Shown in pieces: positions 24,614 through 36,102 of a DNA stretch of 64,000 bases. A program made the position numbers and the translations under genes. The stretch is taken from assembly GCA_027924585.1 (NCBI GenBank), contig BSBM01000461.1, positions 6,962,001 to 7,026,000 of the forward strand, read 5' to 3'. The notes beneath the pieces are model-generated. The model made no database searches, was not told the origin of the DNA, and saw only the letters and a list, made by a program, of their open reading frames with translations. The stretch's first letter is position 1. The number at the start of each line of letters is the position of its first letter. Source of the DNA: Larix kaempferi (Eukaryota; Streptophyta; Pinopsida; Pinales; Pinaceae).

Positions 24614-25178
24614 TAAGCCACACTGATTCTCGACAGGAAGTATTGTTAGCAATATACTCTGCTTCTGTAGTACTCTGGGCTATAGAGCCCTTCTTCCTAT
24701 TGGACCAAGAGATCATAGAAGCACCCAAGCTAAAACAATATCCGGATGTACTCTTTTGGTCCACAATGCTACCACCCCAATCAGAGTCAGTATAACCAAG
24801 TAAAAACACCCCTCCACTGGAGGCATATCTGAGTCCATAAGAAATTGTACCTCAAAGGTACCTAATCACATGCTTAGAAGCAAACCAATGTATGTGTCTC
24901 AGATCATACAAAACTTGACTTAGAATGCTCACATCATAACATATATATGGTCTTGAGTGTATCAAGTACATCAATGAACCAATAAGTTTTCTACACAAAG
25001 TGGGGTCCACTGGATCTAATCCAAAATCTTACTCGTGTAGTTTCCTAGAATTGGAAACCATCAAAGTACTCATGTATTTTTAATTCATCATGCCAAACCT
25101 GTGCAATATATCGACACTGTACTTCCCTGGAGAAATAAATATCTCATATTTTGTTTTACAAATATCAAGGCTAAGAAG
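24614..25178 (-). pseudogene. copia A RT/RNase H connection and N-terminal RNase H
   Basis: Minus-strand reading gives FISPGKYSVDILHRFGM, RKLIGSLMYL, HIHWFASKHVIRYL, GYTDSDWGGS, KSTSGYCFSLG and ISWSNRKKGSIAQSTTEAEY. These are the usual end-of-RT and start-of-RNase H blocks of Ty1/copia pol, including TDSDW and STTEAEY with their acidic residues. One or two stops are present. The frame stops at WLRK at the insertion point of the Ty3-type element and resumes at 15473. Confidence 0.88.
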
Positions 25179-25860
25179 CTAGTGCATAAGACCTAAGTCT
25201 TTCATCTCGAACTCAGAAGTGAGATCCCTCTTGCACCAAGAAATTAGTTGTTCCTCTCCATTAAGGAGAAAATCGTCAACATATAGAACCAATAGCAAGG
25301 GTTGGTTCTTCACTAATTTGAAGTACAAATTTGGATAAGCTTCGCTCTTAGAGAAGCCCAATCCCTGAAGATAGCTGTCAATTCTTGAATACCAAGATCT
25401 AGGAGCTTTCTTAATCCCATACAAGGATTTCTTCAACTTCCACACATGGGACTCCTTTCCATGAACCGCAAACCCATCAGCCTGTTGAATATAAACCTCG
25501 TCCTCAACCTCACCATTGAGGAAGGATGTCTTCACATCCATCTGGTGAAGCTTCCATCCTAGAACAAATGCAAGTGAGATCACAACTCAAATAGTGGTGT
25601 ACCTGGCCACAAGAGAGAATGTATCCTCATAGTTTATCTATTCCTTTTGAGAGAAACCTCAGGAAACAAATATGGCTTTATACTTTTCAGTACTGGCATC
25701 AACGACGTGCTTTATCTTGTAAATCCATCTGAAAGCAACTATGGACTTCCCTTCAGGTTTAGGAACAACTTCCCAAACATCATTCTTCCTAATAGACTTG
25801 TATTCCTCTACCATTGCATCTTTTCATACTTGTTGTGTTGCAACTTCTTCATAGGTGGAA
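25179..25860 (-). pseudogene. copia A reverse transcriptase
   Basis: The minus strand encodes EVVPKPEGKSIVAFRWIYKIK, INYEDTFSLVA, HQMDVKTSFLNGEVEDEVYI, LKKSLYGIKKAPRSWY and LLLVLYVDDFLL. This is the complete order of Ty1/copia RT, with DVKTxFLNG and YVDD catalytic motifs intact. The longest open part is 134 codons (25179-25583). At least three stops interrupt the upstream half. Confidence 0.92.
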
Positions 25861-26100
25861 GGCTCTAAATCAATGATGTGACTCATCTGTGCAACATACC
25901 CTGGATATATGTTAGGTTTATTTCGCTGTATGGAAGAGCCTAATGGTGCTCCACGCCTCTCTACATCTTGTATTATATCTCGGCACCATGCAGACCTCCT
26001 CTTGGCAGGAGGTTCATCAACCAATTCTACTGGTTCATCAGGAGCTAGCGAATATCAGAACTCTACTGGATTCTCCCTCTGAATATTTGAAAGGGGAGAA
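25824..26100 (-). pseudogene. copia A region between integrase and RT
   Basis: The minus-strand frame reads PAKRRSAWCRDIIQDVE, YVAQMSHIIDLEPSTYEEV and upstream NIQRENPVEF. Plant copia polyproteins have this KRRPxWxRD ... MxxIIDxEPxxxEEA pattern between integrase and RT. It is the most upstream part of copia A still present. Integrase, protease, gag and the 5' LTR are missing beyond about 26100. Confidence 0.75.
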
Positions 26101-26109
26101 ATTATCCAA

Positions 26110-26900
26110 AATGGTCAAGGAAGAACAATCATACCCACATTTTCAACTATTTGTGGGGAGAAATTTGTGAAGGCAAAGATGGTGTTGCACCTGAAGTACA
26201 TAAAATAGACAAATAGCTTGCAATATGGAAGAGAAAAGATAAAAAGGCATATGCACTAATCGTTTCTATAGTAAGTGAAGAGGTGAGTGGGCGTATAATA
26301 TATAGTAAAACTTTCTATGATGCTATCAAGAAATTAAAGGATTTAAATGACTCACACTTGAAATTGGAGCTAATTCAGTTTTTATTGAAACTATTCAACC
26401 TAGAGCTGAAGGATAATGATCCCATGGTTGTAGCATCTGATATTAAAGTCATAAGGCATGAAAGTGAAGCCACTAGTTTGAAGGTATACATTCCTCTCAC
26501 TACCTTCATAAGGTCCTATACCCCACATATTCCCACTATTTGAGTCACTTCAAGCTAGTGCCCAATTGAAATACCTTAAATTTGATACCATGGTGGAGAA
26601 TATTGTAATTTGGGGCAAATCCTTTGGAATTAGGACAACTCATCCCATTAAAGAGGCCATGTTCCTTGCTCATATATGGAAAATCAATCATGTGATTCTC
26701 CTAGAGGATATGGAAACAAAAGAGGATGCAGAAGAAAGAACTTTAGAGGAAGGGAGATAGACATAGCCTTGGTGAGCGATCTAATCTTCAATGTGTCAAT
26801 TTTGGAAAGGAAGAACATGAGGCAAAGACATGTAGAATTCCTTAGGAGAGGATCACAGAGAAGAAAGAGCAAAGCTCATGAAACTAGTAAAGCTCTTGAA
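26110..26900 (+). pseudogene. copia B gag (5' truncated)
   Basis: Plus-strand frames read KDKKAYALIV, AIKKLKDLNDSHLKLELIQF, LFNLELKDNDPMVVAS and RGCRRKNFRGREID. This is the gag pattern of plant Ty1/copia elements: a UBN2-like capsid followed by an RGRGRRNFRGRG basic linker. A knuckle-like CVNFGKEEHEAKTC follows in another frame, with Phe in place of the second Cys. Stops at 26541 and 26758 and frame changes make it non-functional. The N-terminal third and the 5' LTR are missing; the sequence runs into the head-to-head copia A remnant near 26100. Confidence 0.82.
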
Positions 26901-26959
26901 TCTACTCATTTCATTGTTGCACGTTATAATGTTAGTATAAACAAAGTTCCACATTTGCA

Positions 26960-27060
26960 TCTTGGAGAGATACTTGGTTTCTTGACATGGGTGCAACCTA
27001 CCACATGAAATTTAGAAGAGACTTTTTCGAAGATTTGAATAACAATGTAGAAGGTATAGT
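26960..27060 (+). pseudogene. copia B protease remnant
   Basis: The frame FLDMGATYHMKFRRDFF corresponds to the copia protease signature LDSGATxHM with Ser replaced by Met. About 30 codons later the sequence jumps to the pre-integrase region (VYFVDKC, then WNARYGHINM), so most of the protease is deleted. Confidence 0.75.
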
Positions 27061-27089
27061 ATACTTTGTAGATAAGTGTACTTTTCCAT

Positions 27090-27875
27090 ATTTTCTCTTG
27101 TGGAATGCTAGATATGGACATATCAATATGATAGTCTCGGAATGTTGAATAAGAATGGTGTTTATAGTTTGTCCATCATTCCATAGAAGTTGAAACAATG
27201 CGATTATTGTATTATTGGAAAACATAGTAAGCAACCTTTCCATGATTTAAATTCCACAGCAAGTGGAAAATTAGGGTTGACACACTTTGACTTGTGTGGC
27301 CTCATGTTTGTTTATTACGGAAATGGTAATAAATATCTTATTACTTTTATTAATGATTACACTAGGATGTGTTGGGTTTATTTAATGAAGAAAAAATTCA
27401 AGGCATTTGAAATATTTAAAAAATTTCATGTATGGATTGAAAATGAAGCACAATCTCACATTAGCACTCTTCCTAGTGATAATGGAAAAGAGTATACTAC
27501 TAATGAATTTGAAAAATATATTTTTCAACATGGGATTATGCATCAAGTCACTATTCCATGTAATACTCATCATATATGGTGTAGAAGAAAGAATGGGAAA
27601 GGCACTCTTGAATATGGTTTGCTCCATGCTCTTTTTAAAGAATGTGAAATTAATGTTTTAGGGTGATTCAATTTTTTGTGCAGTATATTAATTTGAGAAA
27701 TAGACTTCCATTTCAAGCTCTTTCTAACAAGAATCCATATGAAATGTGGTATGGATGCATTCCTTCACATGGGCATCTCAGGGTCTTTGGTTCCACATGT
27801 TATGCCTTAAATCCTAAGGAACAAAGAAACAAACTTGGTGCAAGGAGTCGAAAATGCATCTTCTTGTGGTAATCA
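27090..27875 (+). pseudogene. copia B integrase
   Basis: The frames contain CDYCIIGKHSKQPFHD, HFDLCG, LITFINDYTRMCWVYL, HVWIENEAQSHIS, SDNGKEYTTNEFE, QHGIMHQ and then YEMWYGCIPSHGHLRVFGS. This is the Ty1/copia integrase core. The first two catalytic Asp residues are in HFDLCG and SDNGKEY. The Glu block (VEERMGKALLNM) is present but in another frame because of a shift near 27560. The C-terminal GKKxRxCIFLGY-like block ends at a TGG-TAA around 27870. Confidence 0.9.
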
Positions 27876-28370
27876 AATACCACCATGGCCCATCATCTTT
27901 ATGATGAGGTGAACAAAAAAATGTATTCTTTCTAGAGATTTATTTTTTCTTGAAATGAATAAAAATTACAATTCTATGGAGAGGTGGCATGATCATCTAG
28001 ATAAATTTACCCATGTAAATACATGCAATGAATTTGATAATGAGATTCCACATCTTTAAGGGGAGATCCATATCCTTGATCAATCTTTGGAATCTCCTTT
28101 TACAACACCAACACCTCATCACGTAGAATTTCTTGGCACTTCACCAGCATAGGAAGTTTGATTAAATGATGTGATTAAGAGAATTGGAAGATTGAATCTT
28201 GAAGAGAATAAAGAACCAACAGCTAAGCATCCTAGAACCTCACATAAACATCCAATTTGGCCCATGAATACACTTGAAAGTGTTCATCTTGATGAGGTTG
28301 GAAAGACGGGAACTAGAATTTCAATAAGGCAAGAAGATAGAGGTGAACGAAAAAATTCAAATTCAGATGA
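27876..28370 (+). pseudogene. copia B linker between integrase and RT
   Basis: Remnants include HHLYDEVNKK, FLEMNKNYNSMERWHDHLDK and EIPHL, the usual post-integrase text of this copia type. The final open frame (28171-28422) crosses into the LTR of the inserted composite, so its last residues are not copia. The frame resumes on the far side of the composite at 51552. Confidence 0.7.
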
Positions 28371-28375
28371 CATAG
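28371..28375. other. target-site duplication CATAG, left copy
   Basis: CATAG precedes LTR A at 28376. The same five bases follow LTR C at 51547-51551. Copia B sequence abuts both copies, so the whole 23-kb composite occupies one insertion site. Confidence 0.9.
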
Positions 28376-31300
28376 TGTTGGACACAATGGCCTCACTGAG
28401 AGGGGGGGGTGAATCAATGTGAGAGCAATTTAAACTTTTGACCTTCTTGTATTCAATTAGAGTATATAAACCATTAATCACATAATCATGTGCATATGCT
28501 AAATCAACCATAAGTCATAAGCATAAACATCACATCAAGAGAGACATAAGAATATATGGAATTTTGATCTTTATTTATTGTACATGGAAGACAACAATCT
28601 TCTCGATTACAATCAGCACCAACTGATGAAAAGAGAACCAACTCTCATAACAGGACCCAGCCCGGTTCTCTTAGCTCCAACTAAGAATGGGTTGAGGAGT
28701 CCAATCATCAAGTGCAATATTCTACTTGCATCATTCTCTTCTCATGTACCTCTGTACATCGATATTTGTTGGTCAACATCTGCTCATCACTCTCTGCCAA
28801 TTTGCTCATCAACACCTGTTCATCTGCTCATCAACACCTATTCATCAATCAAGTCTGCATTATTGGTCATCTCGCTCATGTGCATCTTGGTCATCATGTT
28901 TACTACTGCTCTCATTCACCATCAAGTATGTAGCATCATCAAGGAGTATGCTTCATCATAGTGTGTACAAGGCATCACCATGTGGTCAGCATCAGGCATG
29001 CATCATTAGACATGTGCATCACTGTAAATATGCCACTGTATCTGTAGCATGCATCATCATCATTACACTCAGGCATTAACCTAGATCTTTATCTCTGCAG
29101 TATGCATAGTGTAACAATGGAATTATCAATATGACACTTGTCTGTGCATGTCAAACTTGGATAGTGCATGTCCTTTTAGGACAGACTACACACATCAATG
29201 TTGTATTATACATTCATAATTGTATGTATACCTTACTGTGTATAGGAGTGTAGCAGGCACCATCATCAACGAGTGTTAGGCATCATAAACATCATCATCA
29301 TCATAGTTTAAGGCAATCCCATCATTACCGTGGCTTTGCATCATTGTATTTATACACTGCATAACTCACAATACTGTATTGTATATAGCATAATATCAAC
29401 ATCATTGTTTTGTGCATGCCACTGTATGTATTGGAACTATCATCATCATCAAGCATAGGAGTGCATCATCATTGAGTATTTTTTATCACATCATCATAAT
29501 AGAGTGTATCATAGATCATAGAGCATATGTCATACCTTGTGCATCTCAAACTCATGTAACTGGTGTAGATGATTATTGTGTGCATACATATTGTTCAGAT
29601 TGTAGAAGGCTCGGATTTGTGCTGAAGGGCAGCCAACATTCAACCCAAGAGAATTTGAAAAATCAGAATTGGTTATGGTCTTCTCCCACAAGGAATGTCC
29701 CAAAAGATGTATGTGTAAGCAAGATAAAAAGTCCAAGAGGAAGGTCTATAGTCTGCTGTCAAATTTCCATGGGTTAGGGCACCTTCTTCATTGCAGCTGC
29801 TGTTATGTATCTTCACCCAACAAGAACTCCACAAGTGCATCCGAGATTTATAAAAACAACAAAAAAAAAGATCTCTACTGCTACCCCAACAGTCACCACA
29901 GAGACTGTATAGATTAGGGCACTATTGCCATCCTTCTCCAATTCGTCTACTGCTATGAAGTTCCCTTAGTCCACCCGAAAAGAAGAAACCTCATCCCAAA
30001 TACCTGTCATCAAACTCAGGACTGATAGGGTGGAAAAACATCCAACACTTCAGATGTATGCTGTTGCAAACACTGGTAAAAATCAAAAAGATTATAGTCT
30101 GCTGCAAATTTTTGTTGCCTCAGTTCACCTACTCCATCTCAGCGAGCTTCTTCCTCAAATAGATCCAAAAAACCTCAGAGCAAATTCGAATTTTTTCACC
30201 CTTCAAAAGTGAAGATATGGCTAGGTATTTATACTCATTTTCCACAAAATTTTTATGGAGCCGACTTGTAATAAAATCAATTTTTATTTTTAATTTGATT
30301 TTGTTTGGTCAGCTGACCCAAAATATGAGGTACTTTAAATTTAAAAATTCACATTTCATCAACCGTGAGGAACCACGTGACGTGCCACCTACTGTTGGAA
30401 ACGACATGACGAGGGCTATCATCTTATGATGGGCTTTTTTTCAAATACATGGTCCTTCATTCTTAAAATATTCAATTTGTATAGGATGTCAAAGACCCCA
30501 CACATAATGTTGTCAAAGACCATGTTACCTTATGCTTAAGTTCCAAGGTCAAAGGCTTCAATGGACATCATCAAAGGCATAAGGGCTTCAATGGTCTTCA
30601 CATCAACAAGGAGGAGGAATCCACCATACACTCATCATATCAAGGGTATCAAGGACCCCAACACCACCAATCAAGTGGGAACAAAGACTTTTTCAAGAAA
30701 GTCATGATCATTATTATACAAGATGGCTTCAAGGACTTCAAGGGATTCAACATCATCATGTTCAAGGTCTCCATATCATTAAAAACATATCTAATGGTTC
30801 CACTATATATATCTTCATCAGCACAAGAGTACCAACATCATGCAACCATCATCAAGCCACTAAGTGTGTGGGTACCGCATATAAGAGTGTGCTAAGATCA
30901 TAAGTTCCATCATACCACCATGTAAGTGGGTTCCAAACCTTCTCATGCACTTAGGACCATCTTCAAGAATTCCAAGACCCCATAAACCCACAACGTCATT
31001 ACCAATAGTACAAAGGGCCCAATCATGTATTCCTTCAAGTGATAGGGGTACAGGGACATTGTGATCATGGCAAGATGGCTTCATGGACTTCTTCAACCAC
31101 CTAAGACATACAAGAGGACCTGCAAGGGTCAAGATCCATCATGACTTCACCTTTTGGGTTTCCAGACCTTCTCCTGGGGTACCATGACACCATCAGAGCA
31201 TAAATGACCACAAAATGGGTCATTAATGCTTCTACAACCCATTTAGGGCTTGTCCATCATCTACAGGGGCTTTAGCACCACCAGCAGGGCCTTCAGCATC

Positions 31301-31529
31301 GTCAACAAGGTGGTGGCTCCAAGATCTATCCTTGTGGGTACAAGGACCTTGTCAACTAGGTACAAGGTGCTCCAAATCACAAACCATCTCTGTGTGGGCT
31401 CCAAGGCTTGGATGTGAGGGTATTCGGATCATCCATACTTGTGCACTGCAAGAGGAACTTGGTGGCATCAATGACTACCTGTGGGGCCACTACAAGTCCA
31501 TGTTGGCATCAATGACAATTTCATCAACA
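28376..31529 (-). repeat. LTR A of the composite (3' LTR, 3154 bp)
   Basis: On the plus strand it starts TGTTGGACACAATGG and ends TTTCATCAACA. In element orientation it runs TGTTGATGAAATTG ... CCATTGTGTCCAACA, with TGTTG/CAACA ends. It is colinear with LTRs B and C. It contains CAT-rich tracts around 29280-29520 and a conserved TATA box at 30226-30233. A polypurine tract lies immediately upstream in element orientation (31530-31543), so this is the 3' LTR. Confidence 0.92.
30226..30233 (-). promoter_or_regulatory. TATA box of LTR A
   Basis: TATAAATA on the minus strand, in the context AATGAGTATAAATACC. The same motif at the same place is kept in LTR B (44741-44748) and LTR C (50216-50223). 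Conservation in all three copies supports it as the element promoter. Confidence 0.65.
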
Positions 31530-31543
31530 ATATCCCCCTTTGT
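31530..31543 (-). other. polypurine tract before LTR A
   Basis: Minus-strand AAAGGGGGATAT adjoins the LTR start TGTTGATG. It is flanked by a 12-bp inverted repeat, CATCAATGACAA at 31507-31518 and TTGTCATTGATG at 31540-31551. The equivalent tract before LTR B is at 46073-46086. Confidence 0.85.
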
Positions 31544-31719
31544 CATTGATGACAACAACTCATGCTCCCCCTGTGAGCATGCTCCTGTTTTGTCTTCATC
31601 TCTCCCCCGTTGGAATCAATGGAAAAGGGTGTCCACATATCTGTATCTGATAATTGATCACTGCTCACTGTTCCCCCTGTCAATATGCCCGATCCTAGGG
31701 CCTGTCTGTATGCTTGGTT

Positions 31720-33112
31720 TTTGTGCTAGAAAATGTTCCTTGACTGCAGAAGGAGCATGGATAGCACATCTTAAGCTCTAGGGCTGAATAAAGTTTAAAT
31801 GGGTTTGGTAAATGGATCAGCAAGGCTGGATGAGAAAAGGAGAGGGCAACAAGTTTGATTATAATGAATAATAAAGTTCAGAAAACTGCTCCATTGGGCA
31901 TGGAGTCTTAATAATCAAAGCACATATGTCTAAAAATATGAATATCGAATTGGGCATCAAAATAGATGAATCCAGTGATGTAGATTGGGCTACATGAAGA
32001 AGAATCCAAAATATTAAAACTGTGCATCAGCTTTAAGGAATCCAAAAAGACATCGCTATTGAAAAATTGTTTTCTATCAGAGAAATAAATCAGATTGCTA
32101 TGGACAAGAACTTGATGATGAGGTAGCATGAAGCCATGGGATTCTCTGATTTAGAATTTAGAAAAGGATTGCCTCTTGGGATTACAAAATGTACAAGGCT
32201 CTTCCTCCTACAACTATCTCCAACCTCTCCATTGGAACCCGCCTCTCTACTCTGTCTCTCGAACGTATGGTTATTTAATAAGTAATGAAATGAAACATAA
32301 CTGAAACTGAATGTCTTTGTTGGTCGCAACTGAGAAAAACGTGTTTAAAGAACCCACAAAATCTCTCAAATCCTTCACGTTTTTAGGAAAAAAAACTCGC
32401 GAATAAGCTAAATAAGATCCTTCTGGAAAAAACCCATGTCTTGGATTTTTGATAGCCTCCTTCATATACTCACAGTTTGTTAAAACAAATCACTTCCTGA
32501 ATATTGACGAAAATTTTGTGATCTTCATCAAATTTCCACCATCTGTCATCAATCTTGTAACTACTAGTAAGAAAATGCTTAGCTCGATCTTCTAGAACCC
32601 GAGAATTTAGTTGTTGCAAATGATTTGTTTTGAAATACACAACCTCTGTTTGATATGTTGTCCTAGAAGCTCGGGATCGGTACTCATTTTAGCAAATACT
32701 TAAAGATTGCTTAACTGCCAGCGGCTTCCAGGTGCTATGTAATACTATGTTCTTATGTTCTTGGGACTGCTGGATATTTATGAGGGAAATGAATAATGAT
32801 GGTCATCGAATTATACTTCTCAACCACTCCTTCACTTTTGAATGGGGTTCGAACAAACTCTTGTGGATAAGTAAGATTATAAAGTTCTTTCATTTGGAAA
32901 TTATAAAGATAACCTTGACCTCGAGAAGTCAAGAAGCTATTCATGAGAATTGTGTCATAACCAATGAAACCATTTCTAAGACGTTGTTGCCACCATGCTG
33001 ACACCAAAACACATAGATTTGGCCATTCCAGCAACAAGAACCGAGATCCCTCATTGCATGCGCACTGTTGGAAAGTAAAAATTTTGTAGGACAGATCTGG
33101 TGACAACGCTTG
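31720..33112 (-). other. extra 1.39-kb segment in internal region A, possible captured host gene piece
   Basis: Internal regions A and B are colinear except here. B passes directly from TGTATGCTTGG to ATTAACCATCC, while A has about 1.39 kb between two GCTTGG sites. On the minus strand 32753-33142 is open for 129 codons, with FIGYDTILMNSFL, GQGYLYNFQMKELYN and EWPNLCVLVSAWWQQRL. The GYDxILMxS ... GYLxN...KExY pattern resembles part of plant membralin-type membrane proteins, which are not retroelement proteins. A second open stretch (32271-32465) is unrecognised. It is either host sequence carried by A or an old internal part lost from B. The membralin match is from memory of the family pattern only. 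Confidence 0.5.
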
Positions 33113-35110
33113 GAGTAACCATCCTTTCTTCTTTGAGTTCATCCTCCATCCTTATGAGCTTAAGGTGTCCTAAGTTCTTTGGAAGACCTTAAGCTTGGCT
33201 TTCCATATGGTAGCCATTCTCCCTGCACTGATCAACCTCTCCTATATGTAACTGCTCGGTCTTCTTCATCCATACTTTCTTCTTGGCATTTGTCCTTTCA
33301 ACATTTGTTCCTTCATCTGTACTGGCTTTCCTTGATGAGTTGTATGAGAAACTTCTCATGGGTTGTTTCCATGTACTCCAACAGTCTTGAACTTTGTGTC
33401 CAAAGCCATTGCACCCATGACATCTCATCATATGGCAATATGAAGCAATGTGACCAACATGGTTGCATGTCCAGCACCTGACTGAGCTGTTGGAACTTCC
33501 AACACTTCTTTGATCAACTTCATGTCTCCATGCCTGAGAGTGTCTTTGACTGTAGGCCTTTGTCTTATGATATTCAAATCTTCCTACATTGATCTTCTTC
33601 CAAGGTTCATCGACTCTTCTTGCTGATGTGTATGAAGCACTCCTCCTAGGTTGAATTCTTTGACTTGCACATTCTTGGGCTTTGTAACCAAACCCACTAC
33701 AGGTGTAGCATCTCAATGTGTGACAGGTGGGAGCAATATGTCCATCTTGGTTACATGTCCAACATCTAACTTTGTCATTGGGGCTTCCAACACTTCTTCT
33801 ACAATCCATAGCCTTATGACCAAAGTTAGAACAAGAAAATCAATAACAAAAAAATCCATTTTCATACCTGGGACTTTGGTTCCATCTTGAAGTTGTTTCT
33901 TTTCTAAGCTTGCTTTGATGAATAGGCCTAACTCCTTGATGCATTCTTGAACTTCCAAAGTCTTTGTTTTCATATGCAGGTGCATGGGGAGCAACTTTGG
34001 ATGATGATGGACCTGCTTCTGTAGTCTTGGGAGACCAAGTGCCATCTTCAAATTTTTCTTCTTCCTTCTTATAACCAAGGCTAGACTTGTCAAATGGATA
34101 TCTTTGGAAATCCAAGATCTTATCTAGGACAACTGAACTGTCCTTGAACTTGAAAAAGTCATTCGTCTTTTCACCTTTCTTCCTGAGACCAACTACCTCC
34201 ATTTCCAGCTTTTGGATTATCTCCTCCTTTTCTTCCAATTGATTCTTCAAGATTTCTTCAAGATTGTCCTTTCTAGTTTCTTCAAGCTCTTTTAAGTCTT
34301 CACCATGATCTTTTTGTTCTTTCTTTTGATTGATCAATTCTGTCTTTAGTCATTCAACTTCAGCATCCTTGTCTTTCAATTGATCCCGTAACTCTTTATC
34401 CTTTTGTTTGAGCTTCACAAGTAATACTCTCATTGTCATGGTCGTCTACTGATATTCATTCAAAGACTCCAATATTATCCTCTTGAACCTTGTGAATTCA
34501 CTATGGTTCATATTTACAGTGTTCAAGACCCAATTTTCTCTAAGATCAATATTTATCAAAGTGAGATGTATCTCCTATGCAACGTTTGATAGATCTTCAT
34601 CATCTTCTGCAAGAACCTTCTCAATTTCATCACACATGCTACCATTACAATCAAAAGAATCCACACCTTTACTGGAGTCCACTTCTTTCTTTTCTTCTTC
34701 TTGATTGACCTCTTTCGGCGGCTTGTCTTCTGATTCCTGATCTGTCTTTTCAATGTCTGGTCTTCCCTTTTGATACTTGCTTTCCAATTTGAACCAAAGG
34801 TCTTTAGATGAAGTGTACTCTCCTACACTTTCTTTCACTGAGCTAGGAAGTCCATCCATGAGGAACTTCAAGCCTGTAGTATTGTCCTTCTTTGCTTCCT
34901 TTGTGCAGTAGCCTTTCCCTTCTTATTTGATGGAGCAGGTGGATTGATCACAATCTCCCAAACACCAAACTTCTTCAAATATGCCTTCATCTTGCTCCTC
35001 CAACTGAAATAATCTGTCATATCAAGTATATGTACATAATTGCTTGATGACTCTGCTCTCGTTTCCATTGTATATCCACGGATCTCCTTCAAGCTTGCAA
35101 GGCTTGTGAC
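33113..35110 (-). pseudogene. gag of internal region A (broken), five zinc knuckles
   Basis: Reading from 35110 downward gives FSWRSKMKAYLKKFGVWEIV, LMDGLPSSVKESVGEYTSSK, an acidic/coiled-coil stretch (EEEKKEVDSSKG, QLEEKEEIIQKLEMEVVGL), SRWNQSPRYENGF and then a CCHC array. Visible knuckles include CWTCNQDGHIAPTC, CYTCSGFGYKAQEC (His changed to Tyr), CWTCNHVGHIASYC and CHGCNGFGHKVQDC. A further one precedes them in another frame. Frameshifts split the gene into several frames. The FSW...MKAYL start is the capsid N-terminus of SIRE-type copia gag. No protease or pol follows. Confidence 0.85.
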
Positions 35111-35117
35111 AAAGGCC

Positions 35118-35130
35118 GGCTCTGATACCA
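35118..35130 (-). other. primer-binding site next to LTR B
   Basis: The minus strand reads TGGTATCAGAGCC two bases inside the LTR end CCAACA. This is the standard complement to the initiator-Met tRNA 3' end used by plant copia elements. Confidence 0.92.
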
Positions 35131-35132
35131 AT

Positions 35133-35658
35133 TGTTGGACACAATGGCCACACTGAGAGGGGGGATGAATCAATGTGAGAACAATTTAAACTTTTGACCT
35201 TCTTGTATTCAATTAGAGTATATAAACCATTAATCACATAATCATATGCATTTGCTAAATCAACCATAACTCATAATCATAAATATCACATCAACAGAGA
35301 CACAAGAATATATGGAATTTTGATCTTTATTTATTGTAAATGGAAGACAACAATCTTCTCGATAACAACCAGCACCAACTGATGAAAAGAGCACCAACTC
35401 TCATAATAGGACCCAGCCTGGTTTTCTTAGCTCCAACTAAGAAGGGGTTGAGGAGTCCAATCCTCAAGTGAAAGATTCTACTTGCATCAATCTCTGCTCA
35501 TGTACCTCTATACATCGATCTCTACTGGTCAACATCTGCTCATCACTCTCTTCCAATATTCTCATCAATGCCTGTTCATCTACTCATCAATACTCCTCAT
35601 CAACACTTGTTCATCATTCAAGTCATCACTGCTTGTCATCTTTCTCATGTGCATCTTG
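35133..35658 (-). repeat. LTR B of the composite, first part
   Basis: It starts TGTTGGACACAATGGCC and is colinear with 28376-28893 and 48317-48862. It breaks at GCATCTTG (35651-35658), where a SIRE-like copia begins. LTR B resumes at 43408. It is the 5' LTR of internal region A and, through its other end, also the 3' LTR of internal region B. Confidence 0.9.
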
Positions 35659-35707
35659 TGTTGGCACTATGATTCAATTGTCATTGATGGTTGGAAAGCA
35701 TATAAGG

Positions 35708-35935
35708 CTATGACTCAAAAGGCTGCAACTCAAACAGCTGTAACTCAGATAGCTATGACTCAGACGACTGCGACTTAGACGGTCATGACTTAGACGGCTG
35801 AGACTCAGATGGCTATGACTCAGACAGTCGTGACTCAAATGGCTGAGACTTAGACGGTCGTGACTCAGACAGCCATGACTCAAACGGCTGAGACTCAAGC
35901 AACCATGACTCAGACAGCCACGACTCAGACAATTT
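35708..35935 (+). repeat. 12-bp minisatellite in the SIRE-like 5' LTR
   Basis: About 18 head-to-tail variants of a 12-bp unit close to GACTCAGACGGC fill this stretch. The 3' LTR holds a similar but not identical array at about 42226-42428. The differing order of variants shows that the arrays have changed independently since insertion. Confidence 0.9.
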
Positions 35936-36102
35936 GTGACTCACAAACATTTATTTATTTATTAATTAGTCATTTATAGTGTGTAAGTTCTAGAAGTCAA
36001 AGAGATAGTTCAATTTTCGAATTGGGAGTTAAAGAGACAGTTTCAGTTTTAGAATTGGAATATATGGAAGTTAAAGAGACCGAGGCATATAACTTCAACA
36101 TC

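Noticed and set aside
28578-29079. Several plus-strand frames inside LTR A
   Set aside because: They lie antisense within an LTR, are CAT-repeat-driven, and are broken relative to LTRs B and C.
29280-29520. CATCATCAT-rich tract as a CRISPR-like or regulatory array
   Set aside because: It is an irregular trinucleotide-rich LTR segment present in all three LTR copies; no repeat-spacer structure.
35674-35898. Ser/His/Leu-rich minus-strand frame (SRLSHDCLSH repeats)
   Set aside because: It is a translation of the 12-bp LTR minisatellite, not a gene.
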